From Rhea pennata (lineage: Eukaryota; Chordata; Aves; Rheiformes; Rheidae): 64,000 nucleotides of DNA. The DNA is taken from the NCBI RefSeq assembly GCF_028389875.1, contig NC_084675.1, forward strand, positions 20,174,412 to 20,238,411. Direction: 5' to 3'. Position 1 is the stretch's first letter, and every line of letters begins with the position of its first letter. A model generated the notes under the pieces. It had not been told where the DNA came from. It worked only from the letters and a program-made list of their open reading frames with translations, and ran no database searches. The translations under genes and the position numbers were made by a program. This document shows positions 14,201 to 25,900 of this stretch, piece after piece.

Positions 14201-17200
14201 TGAGTGCCTCATGTAATAACCTCATTTCAGAGCAGCATGTGGCACGCTGAAGTCCTAACATCTGAACTTGTATATTAAAGGTCACCAAATAACTAAACTG
14301 AGTAGTATTTCTTCGATTAGTGAGAAAGTGCCCACTAGAAGGCGCTATCTGCTAGAGAATTATAAACTTAGGGAAGAGAGTGAAGAAAGAGCTTCATATA
14401 AATAATTCTATATGAATACCTCCAGAACTGAAGACATGGACGTAATTTTAGGAAGAGGATGGATAGTGTATCTAGTCTTGGTCCCAGCTATTTCACAGCA
14501 AAACATAAGGAATCAAAATGTAGTTTTTTTGATGGCACAGTGCCAAATATATTGACCATATGAAAGAATGCATTTCTTGAATTTTCAGGTTTGGAGGAAG
14601 CAGTACTGAATGACTTTGGCAATTCCCTAGAATTTCAAAGACAGGAGGGTTAGGTCTCTACTCTGCCTATTTCCACAGTAATCTTGGGAAAATAGATTTC
14701 CCATGCTTCATTCCTTCTAGGCAAAGGAGTCAAAGTTCGTTAGTGGGAGCACTGAAATAGTAAGAAGTCTAGAGGAAGCCAGATTGCACAAATGCTCCCT
14801 GTTTCCCCTGCTGACAACATACTGTGAGAATTACAAGGCAAAGTACTAATTATTTCTCACAAACTCCATCCCAAGACAGGGAAAGGTGCAGGCCATGGTA
14901 CTTGCCAGGCATCTGAGAGACTTAGGTTCAGCTCAGGGAAAGGAGGGATTTGAAGTTGACTTTTACACACATCAAGTGAGTGTTACAGTTGCGTAGTGGA
15001 TGTCTCTGGCCTATAACCAGCTTCATTCAGTGCAGGGACGAGATGGTATTAGATAGTTATCTATGTATGTGCAGTTTTATTTACTGTACATTGTCTTTAG
15101 GGCAGAGATTAAATGAAAAATCCTCTTAGGGATTCCATACTTCTGCATCACTATCAGTGCGTCTTAGCATTTCAAAGACGGATTTCCTATAACACTGTCA
15201 CTCTGAAATGAAAGTTGTATTCCTGCTGTAAAGGTAAGAATCGAGACACCAAAAGCATCAAGCCAGAAGTTTCAAATTTATTTTTCACACCCAGCTTGAA
15301 ATGCTTAGGCCAGAGCTTTTCAGTTTAGCACTGTGTACAACTTTGTGCAATTGAAACACAGCTCCTGTGACCTTCAGCTTGTTTCTGGATTCTCAGGTCT
15401 TAAGCCAGGTATCCAGAAAATACTACTACTACTGACTGGCTATGAGAAGTTTGTCTGAAGACTTGCAGGGTGTCACCTGTAACTTGTCTTAGAAAGAGAG
15501 TGATTTTTTGAGGAAGTGTTCGGCTATATTCACCATGAGATACACCTCTTTCCTTTACATCGTTCACTATGCAACTTTCAGCTCCTGCAACAAATGAAGC
15601 CTGACTGCCATAGACGATAGCCACTCTTTCTGCCTTAACATCCAGAGCAGATTAACTGTTGCTAGTCAGAAGGCCTATGTTCTTAACACAGACTACTTAT
15701 GAAAGAGCTTCTATACTGAGTAAGTTACCTGGAGTCAGCTTAGAAACAAAAGGCTCTTCCCTCATTAGCAGTCATAAATGGGCTCTGAAGAGTCAGAGTC
15801 AAGGAGAAACAGGGGTTGAAGATGGTGCTGTTAATGAAAAGTTGGGGTAGAAGGGGTGGGAGGTGAGAGCAGAGATAGAGCTTGAGCAGGGGAGGATCTC
15901 TATCTTCTCCATCCTTAGCTCCTCCATCTTTCCTTTTCCTTGCAAATGCAGGGCCCAATGATCTCTCTGCTCTTCCGTGTAACTTCTTCTCTCTCATGCT
16001 TGTTGTGAAAAGTAGCTTTGCTATCCCCTTCCTTGCTGCTTGGGCCAATTAAGGAAGGGAAAGGAAGAAGGAAATAGTATGAATACTGTTTGACCAGTAC
16101 ATAATATTGGAAAGTTTGTGTGCATGGATTTTCCATCCATCTCATCTCTTCCTAGGTGACAAGTGGTACATTAGAGATGTGCCACCTATTACAGTAGAAA
16201 CCCTTTCCCCTCTTGTTCGAAGCCAGGAGGCAGAAAAAAGCAGATACCCATAACCACTCGCCAAGGTAGAGCAATTTACTGCCACAGTACATGTCTGCTG
16301 TGCTTGAGGTCCAGGTCTGGCCTGAGACTAGATACCAGGTCTGCTCAAAGTTGCACAAATTTTGAATTGCAGACTGGAAAATGCAGCATCTATCATGTCT
16401 GCCATAGGAGGAAATCAGAGTAGGATGTTATTTAACTTGTAAATACTTATGAATGAAAATAAACTTTAGGATGTAAGTATGTCAGTGCTAAAATTAAAGT
16501 GTTTGTTACCATGGTGACAGTCAGCAAAGAATTTCTCTTAAATTAGAAAGTGCATATATAGTCGTCAGAACAGATAACTAAAAAAATTCAAGCTGCAGTC
16601 TCAAAGGACAGCCTTAACCGATACAGCACTAAACAGCTTGGTTTAAATAAACATATACAACAGCTTTATCCATGTTCTAATATGAAAGAGTCCCTGTTCA
16701 GGAGCCTCAGTTTGGTTTTTTTGTTGTTGGTGGTGGGTATTTTTTTTTCCATTTTGTTGATGCAGAACAAAGCCTTGCAAAAGTGAGGAGGCCCAATGGA
16801 AAGAACAGAATTCTGTCAGGTAAGACATGAACCAGCATATTCAGAAAGACAAAGGATGCTATTATTTTCTAAAATGTTATGAAAGCCACAAAAAGTAATA
16901 CTTCAGTACAGCATTTTTCTGCTTTACTTTATGTATAAAACTAACTGCATGTTAGCAAATTATGACCAAAAGTGATTCTACCTTGTTCAGTTGTGCTGTT
17001 CTATATAGAAGTTCTACCATAGGTTCTAAGAACAAAACATATTTCTCAAAAATATGCATCATTTTAAGAGCTACAACTAATACTTTTCTCTCTGAAAGGT
17101 ATATTTTGAATTAAATTATTACTTCTCAAAATCAGTCAATGTTAAATCTATGAGAAAAAGCTATCCCTACTGAAACATGCTTAGAATCTTTCCAGTGACT

Positions 17201-18996
17201 CAAAGAATTTGCCTGTCCTCAAAGCTGAAATAATTTTCAATAATTATTGTGACAGAACAAACATTAAGAAAGCAGGCTTACTATTGCTGTATTTAGCAAA
17301 GTACTAGAGAATTCAAGAATGAGTAGAAGGCAACCAGTCTTACAAACCTACCACCTAGGAACTAAATGACCCTCCATTTCAATATACTTTGCTATGGATT
17401 TGCTCTGTTCTGTAATTATTTGGTAAAACTCAGATTTGACAGGGCATGAATTGTGCTTACCCTTTTATTATACAGAATGTACCCATATTCTAGATTATAT
17501 TCTACCAGTAGAGGCTATGCTAAAGCCTTTCCATAACTTGTAACTAAACTACAGTTCTCACGTATAGTGACATATATATGCTAGATGTTGCTTTAATACA
17601 TATGACCTGACTGTTTATGTCACCACATAAGAGTTTATTAGATTTTTTTAATGACATTACAAGGAGCCTAAGGCTGATATTACAAGGTATATTGATACGT
17701 TTCCTGTGTTCACAGCATTGCCCTATTATTATGAGCTTTTATTACAATTTCCCCTCAGCTTTGAAAAATGACCTGTCTATAGCCTTTGTAATATAGCAGT
17801 GCTAACGCAGTGGCATTCAAATAGTAGTCTTAAATGTGGTCTATGCATAACTGCTAGCTGCCACTACTGCTTTCTTAAATTTACATTTCGGACTGGAACA
17901 GCACTGCAGTGATTGTCAGCATTATTCAGACACAGGTCATTTTTCTTCACAACAGTGACATAGTAAAGACTCTTCTAAAAACACTTTCATTTCCAAAATA
18001 CTCTAATGCAATCCTTTAAACTACAGGCCTATACGTATGGGTGCAATTATAAAAGCAAACATCATTCTAAACTGAGTTCCAGCTAGGTGTTAGTCACAGA
18101 CTAGCAAAGTTTTACAGTTCTCCGAAATGGATTCTCTCCATTTTTGTTACTCAAAACCTCACTGCTTAGGTAGCAAACTTTGTTTTGTACAAACAGCTGA
18201 TGATTTATCCTGAAAGACCAGGTGCAGACACTTCCTCAATCCCATCCCTGTTCGATCAAGTATCACTATTTTAATAGCAATTACTGTTCAAAAGCAATGC
18301 TGCTAAAAGCAACTAAATTTTAAGTTTTACAGTATTAAAAAAAATTAAGTCCCATAATGAGATTTGTCATAGTAGTTCCTTGTTCTAAATATAATAGATT
18401 TAAATGGCAGTGTTTGCTCAACTGTGTATACATGTCTAATGTTAAATCAGTATTTCTGTTCTGTTGTAACAACACACAGGCAGGGTAATACCAGGAATAT
18501 GAGATATGATTTTGATGTTCAGCACCTTACTTTTCCAAAATCATTTTATTACAGTTACTAGAAAAAAATCATATAATCCTGTACTAGTCCAGTGACTGAT
18601 GCTTAAAGCTGAGAGAAATCCTAAGTTTCAGTCTTGTGCTTCACTCCACAAAGTTACATAGGACAAGTTAAGATTTCCGTTTGATGGAAGTCACTAGGTT
18701 TTTAGCTATCAAAAATGAAACTTCTAGAAAAAGTATAAGAAACAGAGGAAAAAGTGACTTCACAAAAAATTCACTCAGTAGTTCAGATCCATAAGATCTG
18801 TGTTTTAATAACACGACTAACTGATCCTCATAACAAGAATTCAAAAAGTGAAATTACAGTACATGAATCAAAATATAAACTAACCTATCCCTAGATATAC
18901 ATCAGGAATGCAAGCTCTATTACAATATAAAAATGCTTTACACACCGTAGTTGCAAAAAGCTGTTCTGTAATTCCAACGGCTTGGTTTTTTCCATT

Positions 18997-19020
18997 AAAA
19001 AAAAAAAAAAAAAAAAAAAA
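18997..19020 (+). repeat. Poly(A) tract, 24 A
   Basis: An uninterrupted run of A in AT-rich sequence on the 3' side of HSBP1. No retroposon body is recognised next to it. Confidence 0.93.
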
Positions 19021-20607
19021 GAGTGTTGCAGCATTCTTCTTAAGTTATTGGCAACCTGTTGGGGGAAGATAGAAAAAATTACTGAGAAGAATTAGAGAAG
19101 CATATTCATAAGAAATAGTGTTGTTAGTGAATTATCAATAAAATCAGGCATCAGCAAAATTTCCACACTCCTGGGGAGCAGGGGAAGATAAATCAAAGTA
19201 TAAAAAAATGTTATTTGTGGGGTTCAGGCTAAGAGAATAAAATTAGCTTCTGGGGGCAATCAAGCCCATAATAACCTGTATTTTTATCAGAGTACACAAA
19301 GATAGGTACTTTGATAAGGCAAGATATATACCTGCCACAAACACACATACCAGTTACACAGATTGCATAGTATCCTAGAACCAACCTCAGAATTTCAAGC
19401 ATAAGACAGGTTATTGAGAAATGTCTTATTAGCCACCTTAAAAAAAAATATGTTAAGATAACATTATACATCTTGATTTAACAGCTACTTTCCATGGATT
19501 ACAAAAATCAAGTTTTGTTTATACTGAAGTGAAATACCACTGCTCATGCCCTCCGGCACACCTTGTTTATGCTCTGATAGCTTTGGCAGTCTTGCATTGT
19601 CACCACCCTCTGAAATTCCTTTAGCAAGTCTTGTAACTGTTATGTGTAAATTACTTGATAACGTAAATTTATTTACATGTTGCTGTACTGGACTTTTACC
19701 AGCTGCTTTCCAAATAGATGAAACACCTTCTCTGATGTTTTTGCATAACAATATAGGCCATGTTATCAATCAAAAAATTGCTTAGTAAGAACAAACATCA
19801 GATTCACCTTCCTATATAAAATTTCTTTTTCCAGGGAAAGCTCCCTTTGAATATACCTTGCCTGACATTTGAGTGTTCGTTACATTCACTGCTGGAGTCA
19901 GCAGCTGCTGCTTTGCAGTGGTACAAGTGAGTCATGTACAGCCAGCAAGTTCCTAACTTATGCAAGAGAAGTTTAGAGGGGATTGAGAGTAACCCATTCA
20001 TCAGCCCCTGTGCCCAACAACAGGCTCCAGAGGCCTTAGGAGCTTAGTGGGAGCTGAAGTCTACAATATACAGGTGAAGATGAAAAAGTAGCACCAAGCT
20101 AATAGTAACTTTTTAGCTACAGAAATCAGAGCGAAGGGCAGGAATGTGCATCAGATTATAGTCCTTTTCAGAAGACTCAAATGAGGGGAGAGAGGGGAAA
20201 AGATCAGCCCACTTTGTTATTGATGTTCTAAGTTCTTTACTTCTCTTCCTTTTCCTGTGCTGCATAATAGTCATTATTTCCAGATTATCCGTTACTACAG
20301 ATATTACCAGAACAAGTGAGTAACAGAGGATGAATACAGCTACTATACTTCCTCATTAACTAACTAGAAATGGAGGAAATACAACTTTCATCCATTACTG
20401 GTAAAGAAAACATCATTGGTGAAGTAGAAGTTTTTTGAGGAGAGCAGATCAATGTCCTGCTTTTTTTTGTATTCTAAAGTACAGAGCTACTCTGCATGAA
20501 TTTCAGACTGCCTCACAAATCAAAGCAGAAAATACTGTCTGCTTGAAAGTCAGTAATTTCAACTGAGAAGAGGATTTGTTTCAGGGCTAGCAAACAATTG
20601 TCTCACT

Positions 20608-21620
20608 TTAACTCTTGTTAGTAGCAGGGGTCTTGTTCTCGCCTTCTAATTCTTCCACTCCTGCTTGTGTCATGAGGTCTGCTATGTTTTTCTCCAGGTC
20701 ATCTATGCGACAGCTCATGTCATCAAGTTAACCAGAGTTAAGGAATATGATTACAAACTAATTTTTTTATTGTTATTATAGCTTTGCTCATACTCTTATG
20801 ATCACTTTCAATTTGTCTTACAAGTCCTACTGCTGATATACATCAAAAATGCTTGTACATCCACAGTGTATAGTAGCTATCTGACTTTAAAAAAGGATAT
20901 TTCTTCCAATGATTTGGTCAGACATGGTTTGAAATTTGTCCTGCATTTGCTGAAGCAATGTCTGCACCTGAGAGAAAGGAAAAAAAAAAAAAAAACTGTT
21001 TTGCTTGAACTGAAGGAGTTTATTACGGTTTTTACTCTCATTTTACTAGAATATGTAATAAAGTAAACACAACATTTTGTTTCATGGTTGAGCTCAACAG
21101 TAAAAAACTCTGCAGTGTATTTCTCAAGTTAACTATCATATTATACACAAGAGAACTGAGGTTCACAGTAAGCAGTTTTAAGTTCTAGAAAACGCCTGTG
21201 CGCCGCAGCCAGAGCTAGACCCACAGCAGTCGCTCCCAGCGCGCTTCGCTGACCATGTGGCGACGCTCCCTTCTGTACCAAAAGAACAGCCTGAAGGAAG
21301 AACAAGCCCTTTCCCTCCGCACTCCCAAGCGCCCCTCCCCACACAGCTAACGCCTCCTCGCAGCCTCTCCGCATCCCCAGCGAGCCAGGCGGCCGCTACG
21401 AGCAGCACCATTCAGGCCAGCGGGCGGCTCCGGAGCGGCGGCGCCGCAGCGGCTCGGGCCACAACACCCCGCGGCCGAGGCGCCACGAAGGAGGCCGCGG
21501 GCGCCGGGCCGGGCCGAGGCGAGGCCGAGGCGAGGCCGCGGCGCAGCCCTCCGCAGCCCTCCGCGGCGGCCTCACCACGGCGGTGAGGTCCTGCACCGTC
21601 TTGGGGTCGGTCTCGGCCAT
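20608..21620 (-). CDS. HSBP1: Heat shock factor-binding protein 1, three coding exons, complete
   Basis: The product is a 76-residue coiled-coil protein. In the known family it binds the trimerisation region of heat shock factor 1 and dampens its activity; HSBP1 is also linked to WASH-complex assembly. Exon 1 is 21576-21620 and starts [15 protein letters not shown]. Exon 2 is 20901-20967 ([18 protein letters not shown], then IIGR). Exon 3 is 20608-20726 ([18 protein letters not shown], ending NKS before TAA). The joined frame is open and its length equals the human protein. Heptad-spaced hydrophobic residues run through exons 2 and 3. The start is the ATG at 21618-21620 in a good context (gagaccATGG); an in-frame upstream ATG at 21726-21728 lies in the GCC-rich leader and is not conserved protein. 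Intron 1 (20968-21575) is GT-AG with a long pyrimidine tract. Intron 2 (20727-20900) is AT-AC. Human has Ser where this copy has Cys in DDMSCR. The 3' UTR end is not established; AATAAA on the minus strand (19668-19673) is one candidate. Confidence 0.97.
20727..20900 (-). other. HSBP1: U12-type (minor spliceosome) AT-AC intron 2 of HSBP1
   Basis: No GT-AG boundary gives the conserved protein here. Reading the minus strand, exon 2 ends GGAAGAA at 20901 and the intron opens ATATCCTTTT (20900 down to 20891), the U12-type 5' splice consensus. The perfect branch-point sequence TTCCTTAAC lies at 20745-20737, and the intron closes in AC at 20728-20727, about 10 bases after the branch site. Exon 3 then begins TTGATGAC, which completes an Ile codon split A|TT and gives the conserved GRIDDM. 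The intron is 174 bases long. U11/U12/U4atac/U6atac snRNPs would be needed to remove it. Confidence 0.95.
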
Positions 21621-21830
21621 GGTCTCCGCGGCGGCGGCGGCGGCTCCGGCTCGCTGCACCCAGCTCCCGTCTCCAGGGCAGCGCCGCTTCCGGCACGAGC
21701 TCTCGCGAGAAGAGCCGCCCCGCGGCATTCTGGGAAGCGAGGTGCAGGCCGCCCGGAAGTGACGCGCTGCGCAGGTGCCGCGCCCGAGAGCGGCCCGGGG
21801 CGTGAGGCGTGAGGCGTGAGGCGGGTGTTG
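21180..21830. promoter_or_regulatory. CpG-island promoter of HSBP1
   Basis: A GC-rich, CpG-dense island stands out sharply from AT-rich flanks and covers HSBP1 exon 1, its leader and upstream sequence. No TATA box is visible. A perfect TCTCGCGAGA palindrome lies at 21701-21710; this element is known from TATA-less, often bidirectional, CpG-island promoters. ETS/GABP-like cores occur at about 21685-21695 (CGCTTCCGGC on the plus strand) and 21753-21764 (CCGGAAGTGACG, merging into a CRE-like half site). A short GCC repeat sits in the HSBP1 leader at 21627-21645. The long open frames through this island on both strands are composition artefacts. Start sites are inferred to lie near 21650-21760; divergent plus-strand transcription is possible but not shown. 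Confidence 0.85.
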
Positions 21831-21989
21831 CCGGCAGGGCTCGGCTGGAAAGTGATTCCGTGATGGCCCCGGGTTTCCCTTATGCCTCAGTGAAAGCTGC
21901 CCTCATCTGAGATTTAACAACTTGGCCAAAATGCTCTTAAAAATGGCTTTACGAGTTCGCAGAGGTTATGTTTTCCTGCCCTCGCGACT

Positions 21990-22150
21990 GGGGCTGCCGG
22001 AGGAGGCCTTTGCCCTCTCTTCTCCGGAGATGTTCAGGGCCCGCCTGGACGCAGCCGTGCCCAACGTGCTCTAGTGACCCTGCTGAGCAGGGGGGTTGGA
22101 CTAGATGATCTCCAGAGGTCCCTGCTGACCTTGCTGGTTCTGTGATTCTC
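21990..22150 (+). mobile_element. CR1 LINE 3' end fragment
   Basis: The stretch from about ctctccggagatgttcag through cccgcctggacgc, ggttggactagatgatctcc and ggttctgtgattctc matches the conserved 3' end of CR1 elements in sense orientation. It is 5'-truncated, the usual outcome of CR1 insertion. It lies within about 300 bases of the HSBP1 CpG island on the side away from the gene. Confidence 0.88.
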
Positions 22151-22722
22151 CAATTATCGTTTAATTCAAGAGGGAAGCGTAAAGCAGTGGTTAAGCCCCG
22201 TTAGCGAGCATTTACAGGAAATCTGCGCTCACTGGAGAAACGGTGGCGTTCTGGATTAGCCGTGAAAGCCAGAAATGTTACATAAGTGTGTTGATGATGA
22301 AAATAAATACATTATTGTGACATGCTGTTTCCATGATAGCAAGCAGAAACAACAAAGTTGTGTGCATTAGCCTAAATTCCTGTCTACCCCAGATTAATGG
22401 CATAGTCCATCAAACACCACAGAGCTTCACAGAGGGGAGGTTTATAGGCTTTTTCAACAAAAAGCCTATAAAAGCTGCCCATTTGCAGCTTTCTTTAGTG
22501 AACTGAGTTGATAATTATATTGCTCTTACTCTGCACTCAGATAAGATTTAAGCCGAAGTTAACAAAAGCATTGAATATGAATTTGTGGATGAAGAACGGT
22601 CCCGTTGACAGCAGACGGATCTCAGATGGCTCATTTCTGCTGAAAGCCGATGTGCTGATGCACTCTGCCTTATCCTGTAACAAGCAGCGAATGTGGGTTG
22701 CTGGGTATTTATGTTATTAATG

Positions 22723-22936
22723 TGCCTTTTGGAACTCTGCAGTAGTAATACAAGAACAATTTAGTGCCAGTTTGGGGAAATTTTGCTATCTGTTGTAAAG
22801 TAAACATAGCTTCCAGTGTTGAGAAATGCTGCCTTTTGGAATGCTGTCATAGTAATACAAGAACTATTTAGTGCCACTTTGGGGAAATTCTTTTGTCCGT
22901 TGAAAAGTAAATACAGCCTTTAGTTTTGAGAAAAGC
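22723..22936 (+). repeat. Diverged tandem duplication, period 107 bp
   Basis: Two adjacent copies start at 22723 and 22830. Both begin tgccttttggaa and share agtaatacaagaac, atttagtgcca, tttggggaaatt and a terminal ttgagaaa block. They differ by scattered substitutions and small indels, so the duplication is not recent. No coding frame runs through them. Confidence 0.85.
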
Positions 22937-25900
22937 TAAGAAATGAACTCCCATTTATTTGTTTAACATGCTTACAAATGGTGGCTGGCTTTTTACTGTT
23001 ACTTGAAGCACGTAAACTATCGCTTCAAAAAGATCCTTATATCTGGTCTCGAAGGGCACATCCAAGTGCAGGTTTCTCAACTCACCTGAATGCTGACATG
23101 TGTCATGGGGCAGAGGGCGGTGCCTCAGGAGTCGGACTGTGGCTGTGCCCTGGCTGCTTCACACCCCAAAGGATGTGGCATAGCAGGCCTGGGGACCATG
23201 TTTTCCCCTGTGTCTTTGAACGTAGGACTGTACAGGGAGAGACATGTTGGTCACTGCAGTGGTCCCTCTCACGTGTGCCCGACGTGCTGCTCAGGGTGGC
23301 CGAGAAGCTGTGGCAGCAGGGAGAGGTGCACGCAGGGCAGGAGAGGTCTGACTTGTACTCTTGTGCCTTCTTGCTCTGAGCTGAGGGTAATTTTGTTCTA
23401 GTGCATGTCCTCCTGGTAAAGCTAAATTGCTGTATGTGGTTGTCTTCTCAGTATTTGCAGTCTAGGAAAAGAGGGTAGCTCTCTGAAAATGGGTTGACAC
23501 TTCAAGCTGTTGGGCAGACCATTTCTGTCTCTTCTAGTCTCTAGACTGGTGTCTCAAAGCTGTGAGCTAGATGCCTGCCGGGAGAATTCATATGGTCTAA
23601 GGTCCACTACCTGCCTGCAGCACTCTCAGGATTTTTGGCAGGAGGCAATGCGTATGCGTTTATCACTTTTTCCATTGTGTAACAGGAGAAAATATGGACT
23701 GCCTCATTCTCCAGCCTTTTCTTCTTCTGCTTTTTTTTTTTTTTCCTAGATGATATTCTCACAACTTCACACAGAGAATTCAGCCTTATTTTTCTGGCTT
23801 CAGACTTTGTAAATATGACCATGCTGCTAGCAAGCCTGGCAAGGTTAGGTGTTAGGTTCAGCTCCTGCCTCTTCTAACTCAAGCATTGCTACACCATATT
23901 CCATTTTAGGATATAGACAAGCGCTAGATGTGTTAACATGCCTGTCCACAAAACTGGTATAACAGTCTTTCTTACTATGCAGCGAGTCAGATCAAACTAC
24001 GTAATGGGTCCTCAGGCCATTAAGATTTGTAAGAAATGTCAAGTGGCTGCATAGTCCTAACTTTAAGATTTTTTCTTTAATGGCAGGAGAAAATATTTTA
24101 ATTATTTGTTTGCTTCCTAGCTTGGCATAGTTAAACAATGACTAACTTAAAATTTGGCAAGGGGAGAGGGGGGAGTTGTCTCCTTTTCTTTTTAAGGCTG
24201 GGCTGAGAGAAAATGCTGTGCCAGGAGGAGTGGTAGGATTAATGATCCTTCACAGTAATGTTCAGAGATTACTGAAATGAATGGAGCTGTAGAAGGCTGA
24301 ATCCTCTTGCTAGCTTTTTAATGACAAAGTCTTAATTTAAAGTGTACAAAGAAGGAGGACCTTTCAAATTTACAAAGAGGTTGATATGTTCCTTAAAATC
24401 AAGGGAAATTACAAAGATTGATTTAAAAACAGTTAATGAGCTCATTTAAAACACAGGGACATGTAATTCCAATGCAGAACGATTGGACCTCACATAGCAG
24501 TAAGTCATGATCAGGCTTTGCACAAAAGCAGGCACATTTTTAGTTTTCCAAAGAAATGAAAATGAACTTTCCCTATGTGGAAACCTAATAGGAATTTCTC
24601 TTACTGGCGTCTTTAGATCTGATTTAACAGCATTCTTTTGTGTCAATTAAAGACAAAATTACCATAAGTAGTTAATGCTGTAGAATTCATTGTATATTTG
24701 CTCTTAGGCATCCTTTCCTGTAATAAAACAGGGATTGGGAGGCACCTAATGAAATAAAAAGGTACCTTTAAAAAGGCAGAATAAAATTTTTCCATTTTGC
24801 AAATTTTGCAGGTATTTGTGTCTACACTGTGCTTACCAAGAAGGTTCTTTAACAACCTCAAACAGTTGTGGTCTTAGATTTGCATCTTGTTTAAAATGCA
24901 GCTCTTCCTGGTAGAACTCTGGTGCATTAGTTTAGTGTTAATAATTCAGAAAAGATTGCATTATTATGTTTGTGTGTTCTGTAAAGCAATAAATAGCAAC
25001 TATACTTTAATTGCTTTGACTATCAGATCTTCTTTCGGCTCCCCAATGACTTGCAGTGGCTCTGAATGTTATTTGTATAATGACTGTTCACTCAAACTGC
25101 TGCAGCTGTTCTTACTTGCTCCCTCATTTAAGTGTGCTCAGTTATGGAGCTTAAGATACTGTCTCAGCACTTAAAATCACAAATACTTTTTTTTGTATTC
25201 AAGCCAAAGAATTGCAATAAAATCTTGAGAATTAAATTTTAATATCTCAATTGCAGCCTGAGTGGCTTGTGGCAGAAATTCTTGAGAAAATATAAAAATG
25301 TAATAAACAGAACTCATTTATTACTTTCAGAGGAAGAACACTCCTCAGAGACCCTCAAATATATATGAGGCTGGGACTTATTAAACAAAGAACTGTACTT
25401 AGAAAACAACTGCCAAAGGAAAAGTAAATGCTCAGTATCATGATTCATGTGAATAATATTTAACTGGATATATCAAAAATTATGGGAACAGCAATACCAG
25501 TACTAGAGTAAATAGGAAAGTGATTTGTAGCAAAACTGGGATAATTCAGTGTGCTTTTTTCAGATTGTGCTTCAGAAACTGAAACATGTCTTTTGCCTGA
25601 GTCCATGTCTCACATGAAGTTTCCTGTTACATAATGAAATGATTTTTATTGTAGTTGTTCCCCTCTGGTAATTTCTCATGTATTTTGCATTTTTTTCAGT
25701 CTTTGATTAGCTTGCACCTGACATCAGAACTGATCAAGGAGTACATCCCTGGGCACTCCAGATATCCTGGGCCACATGAGGAAAGAGAAAGACAAGCAAA
25801 GACTCCTAAGAGCAGACTGATTCCATTCCAGGAGGCCGGATGAGAAGAAGCTGAGCAAGGTAAGATATGGAGAGATGAAGGATATTATCATACTTCACAG

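Larger units (their letters stand above)
9486..20607. other. Gene-free stretch, possibly including HSBP1 3' UTR at its right end
   Basis: No coding exon is recognised. It holds a G run at 11042-11052, the 17-bp minisatellite and the 24-A tract. The part from about 16.5 kb to 20.6 kb is strongly AT-rich; some of it next to 20607 must be HSBP1 3' UTR, but I cannot place the end. Confidence 0.55.

Noticed and set aside
20901..20967. HSBP1 as a processed retrocopy
   Set aside because: Coding parts are separated by two real introns with splice signals and the gene has a CpG-island promoter, so it is the parent gene.
21257..21728. Long open frames on both strands through the HSBP1 CpG island
   Set aside because: They are rich in Ala, Arg, Pro and Gly because of GC composition. 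Only the part beginning MAETDPKT at 21620 is conserved protein; the rest reads into leader or intron 1.
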